A DNA stretch of 64,000 nucleotides. Source: Mycolicibacterium aurum (lineage in GTDB: Bacteria > Actinomycetota > Actinomycetes > Mycobacteriales > Mycobacteriaceae). The notes under the pieces are model-generated. The model did no database searches and was not told the DNA's origin. It saw only the letters and a program-made list of their open reading frames with translations. The stretch covers positions 1,612,001-1,676,000 of the forward strand of contig NZ_LR134356.1 in assembly GCF_900637195.1 (NCBI RefSeq), in the 5' to 3' direction. This document shows, piece after piece, positions 26,879 through 34,138 of the stretch (position 1 is its first letter; each line of letters starts with the position of its first letter). Made by a program: the position numbers and the translations under genes.

Positions 26879-28612
26879 TTAGCGGGTGGTTTTACTGCGG
26901 GCGGCGAACTTGACGACCCTGCGCAACGCCGGGCTGGTCGCAACGGTGTAGCCGAGCTTCTTGCCGGCTTTCGTGTCCATCACTGTCTCCATGGCGCGGT
27001 CGACGACGCGCGCCTTCGGTGCCGGTCCGACGCGTTGCGCAGTCGGAGCGGGCGTGCCATTGAGGTCTGCGATGACGACTTGGGCGGCGTTGTGCCCGTT
27101 GGCACCCATCACACCGCCGCCGGGGTGGGTCCCCGAGCCGCACAGGTAGTAGTTGCCCACGGTGGTGCGGTAGTCGGCCAGCTCTGGCGTCGGCCGGTTG
27201 TTGAACAACTGGTCGAAGAACATGGCGCCGTGGAAGATGTTGCCGCCAGTCAGCCCGTAATCACGCTCGAGATCTTTCGGCGTGATGATGACCCGCTCAA
27301 GAATGTGCCCCCGCAGGTTCGGGGCGTAGCGGAACAACACCTCGAGCACGCGGTCGGCCCATTCGTCGCGGAACGCGTCCCAGTCGGTGCCGGCCAGCTC
27401 AAACGGAAGCTGTTGCACGCCAAGCGTCATAGTGTGCTTGCCCGCGGGAGCCAAGGTGTCGTCGTGGGTCGATTGGATGACGGCCTCGATGACGAAATCG
27501 TCGGGGATCTCACCACGACGCTCGGCCTCCCAGGCGCGTTCGAAGTTTTCGATGGATGCGCCGAGAATCGCTTGGGCCTGATGCTGCGGACCGAACTCGC
27601 CTGCAGGGAAGCCGATGTAGTCGGGCAGCTCGTCGATCAGCAGGTGGATGCGGGCCATCGATCCGCGGGCATCGTAATCCTGGAGTTTCTGCGTGAGCTT
27701 GGCGTCGATGGCGCCTGCAGGCAGCAGATGGAGCATGGAGCGTTGCGGGTCGGCGTTGGAGATCACGGTGCGCGCCGAGATGACCTCCCCGTTGCGCAGC
27801 TTGACGCCGGTTGCCTGGCCCTTGGTGAGTACGACCTGTTCGACTGGTGACTTCAGTCTGATCTCGGCGCCGTGGGCTTCGGCGCTGCGGGCCATCGCCT
27901 GCGTGATGCCACCCATTCCCCCTTTCACGAAGCCCCACTGGCCGAGCGTGCCCTTGAACTCGCCCACGGAGTGGTGGCCGTAGACGTAGCCGGTGCCCGG
28001 CGTCGATGGCCCGCCCCATACCGAGATCATTCCGAAGAAGGTGAAAAGACCCTTGATGTGCTCGTTTTCGAAGTATCGGTCCAGCAGGTCCTTCGTCGAG
28101 AGCAGCACCATCTCGTTGAAGAGATCTTCGGCGCCGGCGGCTTCGAACGCAGCCAAGACCTGGGAGCGACTAGGTGCAGGCGACATCAGGAACGGCGTCA
28201 AGATGGAGGCAAACTTCTTGACCCGCAGCCCGAAGTCCAGAAACGCACCGGCGTCGTCTTTGGAGAACTTCTCGATTTCTTTGAGCGTCTTGTCCATGTC
28301 TTTCCACATGAACAGGTGGCTGCCGTCGGGAAAGATGCTGATCTCGTTGGCCTCGGTCTGGTACATCTCCAGGCCGTATCGCTCAAGTTCGAGGTCGGCA
28401 ATGATCTCTGGGCGGAGCAGGCTGGCGATGAATGCGCACGACGACCACGTGGCACCGGGGATCAGTTCTTCGCTCGTACATGCGCCGCCGACGACGTCGC
28501 GAGCCTCGACGACAAGAACCTTCTTGCCCGCTCGGGCCAGGTATCCGGCGGTGATCAGGCCGTTGTGTCCGGCACCGATGACGATCGCGTCGTAGGTGTT
28601 GGTGGTGCTCAT
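26879..28612 (-). CDS. PYROXD2/phytoene-desaturase-fold FAD oxidoreductase
   Basis: A 577-aa flavoprotein with N-terminal FAD-binding VIGAGHNGLITAGYLARAG and EARDVVGGACTSEEL, and the C-terminal FAD motif YYLCGSGTHPGGGVMGANGH. It belongs to the NAD(P)/FAD-dependent oxidoreductases related to PYROXD2 and CrtI, not to carotenoid genes here. It probably oxidises an amine or saturated carbon of the imported compound to an imine or aldehyde; reaction not proven. It overlaps the small barrel protein by 4 nt. Confidence 0.8.
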   Translation of the reverse strand: MSTTNTYDAIVIGAGHNGLITAGYLARAGKKVLVVEARDVVGGACTSEELIPGATWSSCAFIASLLRPEIIADLELERYGLEMYQTEANEISIFPDGSHLFMWKDMDKTLKEIEKFSKDDAGAFLDFGLRVKKFASILTPFLMSPAPSRSQVLAAFEAAGAEDLFNEMVLLSTKDLLDRYFENEHIKGLFTFFGMISVWGGPSTPGTGYVYGHHSVGEFKGTLGQWGFVKGGMGGITQAMARSAEAHGAEIRLKSPVEQVVLTKGQATGVKLRNGEVISARTVISNADPQRSMLHLLPAGAIDAKLTQKLQDYDARGSMARIHLLIDELPDYIGFPAGEFGPQHQAQAILGASIENFERAWEAERRGEIPDDFVIEAVIQSTHDDTLAPAGKHTMTLGVQQLPFELAGTDWDAFRDEWADRVLEVLFRYAPNLRGHILERVIITPKDLERDYGLTGGNIFHGAMFFDQLFNNRPTPELADYRTTVGNYYLCGSGTHPGGGVMGANGHNAAQVVIADLNGTPAPTAQRVGPAPKARVVDRAMETVMDTKAGKKLGYTVATSPALRRVVKFAARSKTTR

Positions 28613-28953
28613 TGAAGCTCTCCAGGGATGACGTTGGTGAAGTACGTGCGGACGGTGGTCGGGTCAACGAGTTCGTTGAAGCCGTCGGTGACGGGCTTCA
28701 TCGTCGGGTGGGTGTCTCGCAGCCGCTCCCATGCCGCCCAGTCACTGACCTCCATGACTTCGAGGATGTCCGCAGGAGCCCCATCGGGTGCCTCGTTGAC
28801 TCGAAACGCTTCGAACCGGCGAACAATGTCGCCGTGGGCCAGGCACGTTGGCCGGTCGATCTCGGTGGAGAAGCGCTCGAAGTCCGCCGGGTCCACGCCG
28901 GGCAGCATCGAGAACAGGTTGACCGCTACTACGGAGCGGCTGGGGGCAGTCAT
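28609..28953 (-). CDS. Small dimeric alpha/beta-barrel (EthD/RedY-like) protein
   Basis: A 114-aa protein with a ferredoxin-like dimeric-barrel pattern: VAVNLFSMLPGVDPADFERF, a middle ADILEVMEVSDWAAWE strand-helix and a C-terminal DPTTVRTYFTNVI. Such proteins are often small partners or enzymes acting on the product of an adjacent oxidoreductase. It is translationally coupled to the FAD enzyme. Function unknown. Confidence 0.7.
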   Translation of the reverse strand: MTAPSRSVVAVNLFSMLPGVDPADFERFSTEIDRPTCLAHGDIVRRFEAFRVNEAPDGAPADILEVMEVSDWAAWERLRDTHPTMKPVTDGFNELVDPTTVRTYFTNVIPGELQ

Positions 28954-28991
28954 CCAATAACTCCAAACATGTTGTGATGCAGGACTTGTGA

Positions 28992-30425
28992 TCAGGACTC
29001 AAGGTTGATCATGATGTGCTTGATCTCGGTGTATTCCTCGACTGAGTAAATCGACATGTCGTTGCCGTGGCCGGACTGTTTGAAGCCGCCGTGCGGCATT
29101 TCGGACACGATCGGCAGGTGGTCGTTGATCCAGACCGTGCCGAACTGGAGCTTGCGGGCTGCGCGCATGGCGCGGCCGACATCTCTGGTGAACACCGATG
29201 CCGCTAAGCCGTATTCGACGTCGTTGGCCCATGCAAACGCCTGTTCCTCGTCGCTGAACCGGGTGGTGGTGACGACTGGGCCGAAGACTTCTCTTTGGAC
29301 GATCTCGGAGTCTTGGGCGGCGTCGACCACCAGCGAAGGCTTGTACCAGAAGCCGGGTCCGTTGCCGAGTCCGCCGACGGCGAGCGTGGCTGGTCCGGTG
29401 GCGACCGCACGATCGACGAAGCCCGCCACGCGGTCGCGCTGGCGTTGGGAGATCACCGGGCCCATCTCGGTGGACTCGAGTTCGGGTTGACCCATGGCGA
29501 CCTTGGATACGGCACGGGTGAGTTCGGAGACGAATTCATCGTAGATTCCGTCGGCGATGTACACGCGCGAGGCGGCCATGCAGTCCTGGCCGGAGTTTCC
29601 GTAGCCGCCTTCGCAGATCTTGGTGATCGCCAACTCGGCGTCGCAGTCATCGAACACCAAAACCGGAGCCTTACCGCCCAATTCGAGATGCAGGCGCTTG
29701 AGGTTGTCGGCACCGGCGCGAGCCACCACCTTGCCGGTTGCCGTGTCGCCGGTGAGTGAGCTCATCCGCACCCGGGGGTGCGAGGTCAGCGCAGCGCCGA
29801 CGGTGTCGCCGTGGCCGGTCACGACGTTGAAGACACCGGGCGGGAAGAGGTCGGCCGCCAGTTCGGCCAATCGCAGTGTGGAAAGGGGAGTCTGCTCACT
29901 GGGCTTGAGTACCAATGTATTTCCGGTCATCAAGGCCGGGCAGATCTTCCAGATTGCCATGACGAGTGGGAAATTCCAGGGTGCGACGCTGCCCACCACG
30001 CCGAGCGGATCTCGTCGGATGATGCTGGTGTGGGTGGGGGAGTATTCGCCGGCGGCGCGACCCTCCAACACCCGGGCGGCGCCGGCGAAGAATCGCATGT
30101 TGTCGACGCCGAAGGGAACCTCGTCGCGGGCCACGGCAATGGGTTTGCCCACGTTCGTGGATTCGAGCTGGGCAAACTCTTCTGCGTGGGCTTCCAGTCG
30201 GTCGGCCAGTTTCAGCAGAAGTTCCGCCCGCTTTCCCGGGGTGGTGGCTGCCCAGTCATCGAAGGCTTTTTCGGCCGCGGATACTGCGCGGTCCACGTCG
30301 ATGGCATCACCGAGGGGAACGGTCGCGATCTGTTCGTCAGTGGCGGGGTTGATGACCGCCTCGGTCGCTCCGCTCGCGGCGGGTGCATGGTCGCCCGCGA
30401 TGTACATGAGATGGCTGTCTGCCAT
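28992..30425 (-). CDS. Aldehyde dehydrogenase, gamma-aminobutyraldehyde dehydrogenase-like
   Basis: A 477-aa NAD(P)-dependent aldehyde dehydrogenase. Key parts: [13 protein letters not shown], the [10 protein letters not shown] segment with its Glu, catalytic Cys in [24 protein letters not shown], and the distinctive end [30 protein letters not shown]. That end is typical of aminobutyraldehyde (PatD/Prr) and related aminoaldehyde dehydrogenases. It would oxidise an aminoaldehyde to the amino acid, for example 4-aminobutanal to GABA. ATG at 30425 is chosen over 30542: it gives the family length and follows a GGAG. It leads the minus-strand run and has a candidate GntR operator about 60 bases upstream. 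Confidence 0.88.
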   Translation of the reverse strand: MADSHLMYIAGDHAPAASGATEAVINPATDEQIATVPLGDAIDVDRAVSAAEKAFDDWAATTPGKRAELLLKLADRLEAHAEEFAQLESTNVGKPIAVARDEVPFGVDNMRFFAGAARVLEGRAAGEYSPTHTSIIRRDPLGVVGSVAPWNFPLVMAIWKICPALMTGNTLVLKPSEQTPLSTLRLAELAADLFPPGVFNVVTGHGDTVGAALTSHPRVRMSSLTGDTATGKVVARAGADNLKRLHLELGGKAPVLVFDDCDAELAITKICEGGYGNSGQDCMAASRVYIADGIYDEFVSELTRAVSKVAMGQPELESTEMGPVISQRQRDRVAGFVDRAVATGPATLAVGGLGNGPGFWYKPSLVVDAAQDSEIVQREVFGPVVTTTRFSDEEQAFAWANDVEYGLAASVFTRDVGRAMRAARKLQFGTVWINDHLPIVSEMPHGGFKQSGHGNDMSIYSVEEYTEIKHIMINLES

Positions 30426-30486
30426 GGTGGGGTTTCTCCAGACTGGTGCCGGCGATCGAAAGAAGGTCGCGGCGTTCGTGTCCAAG

Positions 30487-30499
30487 TGTTGAACAGTTG
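30487..30499. promoter_or_regulatory. Candidate GntR operator 1 (aldehyde dehydrogenase promoter)
   Basis: TGTTGAACAGTTG with the palindromic core TGTT-G-AACA. Its exact reverse complement occurs at 31405-31417 just upstream of gntR. Sits 62-74 bases before the dehydrogenase start. Confidence 0.6.
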
Positions 30500-30714
30500 A
30501 CATGATGGACTTAAGCACAGGAGCAACATGTGCGCAAGACAACAGAGCGAACTGTGGGCAGACGAGTCGTCAGCTGGGTTGGCGATGTGGCTGCGGATGG
30601 CATCGCCGCGGCAGCAATCTGCGCGTCTGCGGGGCGAAGCAACGCTGCCAGGGCACGCTGCACTGCCGGCGCAGCCGTGCGCTTTCACGCACTGCCCCGC
30701 CCGGATGGGCGCCT

Positions 30715-31392
30715 CTAACCAGCGGTACGAATGGCCAGAATCTTGCGTACCTCGTCGCGGTTCTCGGTGATGATCTCGGCGATCGTGGTTCGCGCCAACT
30801 CGGGATCGCGGGACGCAAAGGCGGTGACAATGCGCTGATGTTCCTCTTCGAGAGTGGAGCCGCTCTCGTACTCATGGTGTTCCAGGGACAGTATGAGAAG
30901 GAAGTAGCGAAGGTCGCCAAGCAGCTCGTCGTAGAACTTGTTCAACCGCGGACTATTCATCAAACCCACGATCGCACGGTGAATGTCCAGGTCTTTCTCC
31001 ACGATCGTGCGTGGATCCTCGGTCAGCATCGCGTCCTTGAGGGCTTCCATCGCCGCGTTGAGCTTCGTCAGATCCGTGTCGTACCCCACTGAAGCCGCTG
31101 CGGCCGTCTCGAGATGCAGACGCGCGCGATAGATGTCGAGGACCTCCTCGTCGGAGGGATCCCATACCGCCAGGCCACGGTTGAAGACATACCGCACCAG
31201 ACCCGTCCCCTGCAGCAGGCGAACGGCTTCACGCACTGTATTGCGCGAGATGTTGAGCTGATCGGCGATCACGCTCTCCCTGATGCGCTCGCCCGGCTTG
31301 AGTTCTCCTTCGAGAATCATGTCCATCAATCCATCGGCGATTTGTTGCGCACTACTGCGTCCGACGATGCGGATGCGATCTGCCACAGACAT
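30715..31392 (-). CDS. GntR-family regulator, FadR subfamily (FCD domain)
   Basis: A 225-aa regulator. N-terminal winged HTH (MDMILEGELKPGERIRESVI, then LNISRNTVREAVRLLQGTGL) and a C-terminal all-helical FCD domain with metal-ligand candidates in EKDLDIHRAIV, LEHHEYESG and EEHQRIVTA. FCD regulators bind small acids and usually repress. It lies between the two divergent arms of the cluster, and three similar sites lie before its own start, in the intergenic region and before the aldehyde dehydrogenase. The start at 31392 (MSVADR) is preferred; 31407 is possible but would overlap an operator. Confidence 0.88.
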   Translation of the reverse strand: MSVADRIRIVGRSSAQQIADGLMDMILEGELKPGERIRESVIADQLNISRNTVREAVRLLQGTGLVRYVFNRGLAVWDPSDEEVLDIYRARLHLETAAAASVGYDTDLTKLNAAMEALKDAMLTEDPRTIVEKDLDIHRAIVGLMNSPRLNKFYDELLGDLRYFLLILSLEHHEYESGSTLEEEHQRIVTAFASRDPELARTTIAEIITENRDEVRKILAIRTAG

Positions 31393-31404
31393 AGCGACAG
31401 GGTA

Positions 31405-31417
31405 CAACTGTTCAACA
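31405..31417. promoter_or_regulatory. Candidate GntR operator 2 (autoregulation)
   Basis: CAACTGTTCAACA, reverse complement of operator 1; with the next base it contains the 11-bp palindrome CTGTT-C-AACAG. Lies 13 bases before the gntR start. Confidence 0.6.
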
Positions 31418-31471
31418 GCGAGTATGAGTAGGACGCTGCGGAACGACGGTATCTAGACTCGTCTGCTCTAA

Positions 31472-31485
31472 TGTTCTACAGTTGA
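31472..31485. promoter_or_regulatory. Candidate GntR operator 3 (kinase side)
   Basis: TGTTCTACAGTTGA differs from operator 1 plus its next base (TGTTGAACAGTTGA) at two of 14 positions. In the gntR/kinase intergenic region, 134 bases before the kinase start. Confidence 0.5.
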
Positions 31486-31618
31486 TCCGCCGGGCCGCGA
31501 CCCGGACAGCCGATTGAGTTGTCGCTCACGCAGCACGCATCGCCAGCGGTGACGTGTCCCCCGATCGCAAAGGACTTAGATCTCGGATGCCGAACGCCGC
31601 CGATAGCCGCCTAGGAGC

Positions 31619-32752
31619 GTGGCAACGCTCGAAGCGGTCCGTACTTGTGCAGGCGCCGACGCCGTGATCACGTTGTCGGATGAGCTTGCGCAGATCGCCA
31701 GGGAGAGCGCGCTCGAGTCAAATGCCGGGAAGTTTCCCGAATGGCAGGTTGTAGCCGAACTCAGCCGTCAGTACGGCCTGACAGGCGAGCTCACTCGCAT
31801 TCCTACGGAGAAGGATGACACGTTCCGTCTTGCCGCCACCGGCGGCCACTTCCTCGTCAAGATATCTCCAGCTACGGAGAGGACGCAGACGGTCAACCTC
31901 CAGTGTGCGGTCATGTTGCATCTGGAGAACTCCGCCCAGGCGATCCCGGCCCAGCGGTTGATTCGCGGCATGCGTGGCCAGGTGGAGTCTGTCGTCATCG
32001 ACCCCGGCGGCAACGTGCGCGTCATGCGCGTGCTCAGCTATCTCGAGGGTGATCTCATGGCGAAGGTGAAGCCGACTCCTGCTCAATTCGCCGGTGTCGG
32101 AGCCATGTTGGCCCGCATGGACTCCGCGCTGACAGACTTTCGCCACCAGGATGAGTCACGGTTGCTCATTTGGGACCTGAAGAACTTCCTGCACCTGCGA
32201 CCTCTGCTGGAGCTGGTCACCGACCGCGACGATATCGCCATGGCGACATGGATATTCAACCAGTTCGAGGCTGTTGTCACGCCCCGTCTGGAGACGCTCG
32301 AAACCCAAATGATCCACGGTGATTTCAGTCCCTTCAACGTCGTTGTCGATCCGCTGTCGGACGGGTTCGTGACGGGGATCATCGACTTCGGCGACGTGGT
32401 ACGCAGCCCTGTGATATTCGAACTTGCTGTCGCCGTGGCGAACCAGATCGGCGTAGACGAGCAGCGGCCGTGGGACAACGCTCTGCACATCGTGAGCGGG
32501 TATCGCGCGGTGAGACCGTTGGCCGACCACGACGTCCAGCTGCTGGCGATCGCCGGCCCCGCACGGCTTCTTCTGCGCGCTTTGGTTTTCGGCTGGCGCG
32601 CCCACGTCCATCCAGACAGCCGTGATTACGGATTGTCGCACTCGGCACTCGATTGGACCAGACTGCGCAGCGCGTTATCGGTGGCCAAATCCACCGTCGA
32701 AGCGTCGCTGGTGAAGGCCGGTACAACGACGTCCATGACAGGAAAGGACTGA
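31619..32752 (+). CDS. APH-type kinase (hydroxylysine / amino-alcohol kinase-like)
   Basis: A 377-aa aminoglycoside-phosphotransferase-fold kinase. The ATP lysine is likely in GGHFLVKIS, the catalytic loop is QMIHGDFSPFNVVVD (Asp and Asn) and the metal Asp is in GIIDFGDVVRSP. This subtype, when followed by a class III PLP enzyme, phosphorylates hydroxylysine, ethanolamine or aminopropanol before phosphate and ammonia are eliminated. The next gene is that enzyme, two bases away. Start is unsure: GTG 31619 has GGAG only three bases upstream and no ATG fits. Not likely to be a resistance gene. Confidence 0.8.
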   Translation: MATLEAVRTCAGADAVITLSDELAQIARESALESNAGKFPEWQVVAELSRQYGLTGELTRIPTEKDDTFRLAATGGHFLVKISPATERTQTVNLQCAVMLHLENSAQAIPAQRLIRGMRGQVESVVIDPGGNVRVMRVLSYLEGDLMAKVKPTPAQFAGVGAMLARMDSALTDFRHQDESRLLIWDLKNFLHLRPLLELVTDRDDIAMATWIFNQFEAVVTPRLETLETQMIHGDFSPFNVVVDPLSDGFVTGIIDFGDVVRSPVIFELAVAVANQIGVDEQRPWDNALHIVSGYRAVRPLADHDVQLLAIAGPARLLLRALVFGWRAHVHPDSRDYGLSHSALDWTRLRSALSVAKSTVEASLVKAGTTTSMTGKD

Positions 32753-32754
32753 CA

Positions 32755-34110
32755 ATGACCAAGGCTGTCGCGTCTAAGGCGTCCGAACCCATGGTGAACG
32801 GTTTCGACACGTCGCGCATCGACGAGTTGCCGCCGCGCACCCGCGAACAGGTTGGCGCCCGGGAACGTCTTCTCGGACCCGGCTACCGGCTCTTCTACGA
32901 GGACCCGGTCGAAATCGTGCGTGGCGCGGGCACGCTGCTGTACGACGCTGAGGGGAACGACTACCTCGACGTGTACAACAACGTGACAAGTGTCGGCCAC
33001 TGCCATCCCTACGTCGTCGAGGCGATACATCGTCAACTCTCGACACTGAATACCAACACCCGGTACATCCAGCAGTCGATCCTGAGCTACAGCGAGCAGT
33101 TCCTGGGCACCATGCCAGCCGAACTTGGTCATGTCATGTACACCTGCACCGGCTCCGAGGCCAACGATCTCGCCATGCGAGTGGCCCGGTACTACACCGG
33201 AGGCGAAGGCATCATCGTCACGTCCGGCGCCTATCACGGACTCACCTCAGACGTGTCCGCGTTTTCGCCATCACTGGGTGTCGGCGTTCCGCTGGGGCCG
33301 CACGTGCGCACAATCAGCGCCCCCGATCGTCTCCGCCATGGCGGTGATGAGAACGTGATCGACCTCATGCGCCGAGAGATCCGAGAGGCCATCTCCGACT
33401 TGCAACGCCACGGTTTTGGGGTGGCGGCGTTCATCGCGGACATGATCTTCTCCTCCGACGGCATCTATGCCGATCCTGCGGGCTTCCTCCAGCCGGTCAT
33501 CGACGAGGTCCACAAGGCCGGCGGGTTGTTCATCGCTGACGAGGTGCAACCGGGCTTCGGGCGTACGGGCCAGCACTGGTGGGGCTTTCAGCGACACGGT
33601 GTGGTTCCCGACATCATGACGACCGGGAAGCCGATGGGCAACGGTATTCCCATCGCGGCAGCCGCCTTCCGTCCGGAGCTGCTCGTCGAGTTCGGGCGCA
33701 ACATCCGGTATTTCAACACTTTCGGCGGTAACTCGGTATCTATCGCAGCCGCGCAGGCAGTGCTCGATGTGATCAACGACGAAGCCCTCATCGACAATGC
33801 CGACAAAGTCGGCACCTACATCCAGACCGAAATTGCCAAACTGGCCGGCGGCTACGAACAGATCGCCGAGGTGCGCGGTGCGGGTTTGTTCGTCGGTGTG
33901 GACATCGTGACCGACCGGGACTCGCTAACTCCCGATGGCGAGGCGACGTTGCGAGTGGTCAATCACATGCGCCGGCGACGCATTCTGATCTCCGCCTCAG
34001 GTCCACGCGGCAGTGTCCTCAAAGTCCGCCCGCCGCTGCCGTTCTCGATCAGCGATGCGGACCGGATGCTGGAGAATCTCGCCGTCGTTCTCGCCGAGGA
34101 ACTTCATTGA
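32755..34110 (+). CDS. Class III PLP enzyme, phospho-lyase type
   Basis: A 451-aa fold-type I PLP enzyme. Motifs: YNNVTSVGHCHPYVVEA, LNTNTRYIQQ, TGSEANDLAMRVAR, the acidic IADEVQPGFGRTG and the PLP lysine in TTGKPMGNGIPIAAAA. The GKPMGNG and LNTN-R combination is that of ethanolamine-phosphate and phosphohydroxylysine phospho-lyases rather than plain GABA transaminases. With the kinase upstream it would convert a phosphorylated amino alcohol to an aldehyde, ammonia and phosphate. A classical aminotransferase role (GABA to succinic semialdehyde) is the alternative, since a GabD-like gene follows. ATG 32755 follows GGAAAGGA. Confidence 0.85.
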   Translation: MTKAVASKASEPMVNGFDTSRIDELPPRTREQVGARERLLGPGYRLFYEDPVEIVRGAGTLLYDAEGNDYLDVYNNVTSVGHCHPYVVEAIHRQLSTLNTNTRYIQQSILSYSEQFLGTMPAELGHVMYTCTGSEANDLAMRVARYYTGGEGIIVTSGAYHGLTSDVSAFSPSLGVGVPLGPHVRTISAPDRLRHGGDENVIDLMRREIREAISDLQRHGFGVAAFIADMIFSSDGIYADPAGFLQPVIDEVHKAGGLFIADEVQPGFGRTGQHWWGFQRHGVVPDIMTTGKPMGNGIPIAAAAFRPELLVEFGRNIRYFNTFGGNSVSIAAAQAVLDVINDEALIDNADKVGTYIQTEIAKLAGGYEQIAEVRGAGLFVGVDIVTDRDSLTPDGEATLRVVNHMRRRRILISASGPRGSVLKVRPPLPFSISDADRMLENLAVVLAEELH

Positions 34111-34138
34111 ACGGTGAAGGCTCGGCCCGGCTCGGCCC

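Noticed and set aside
31589..31666. A short upstream frame starting at ATG 31589 before the kinase, behind AAAGGA
   Set aside because: It runs only 25 residues out of frame with the kinase; possible leader peptide but with no supporting feature.
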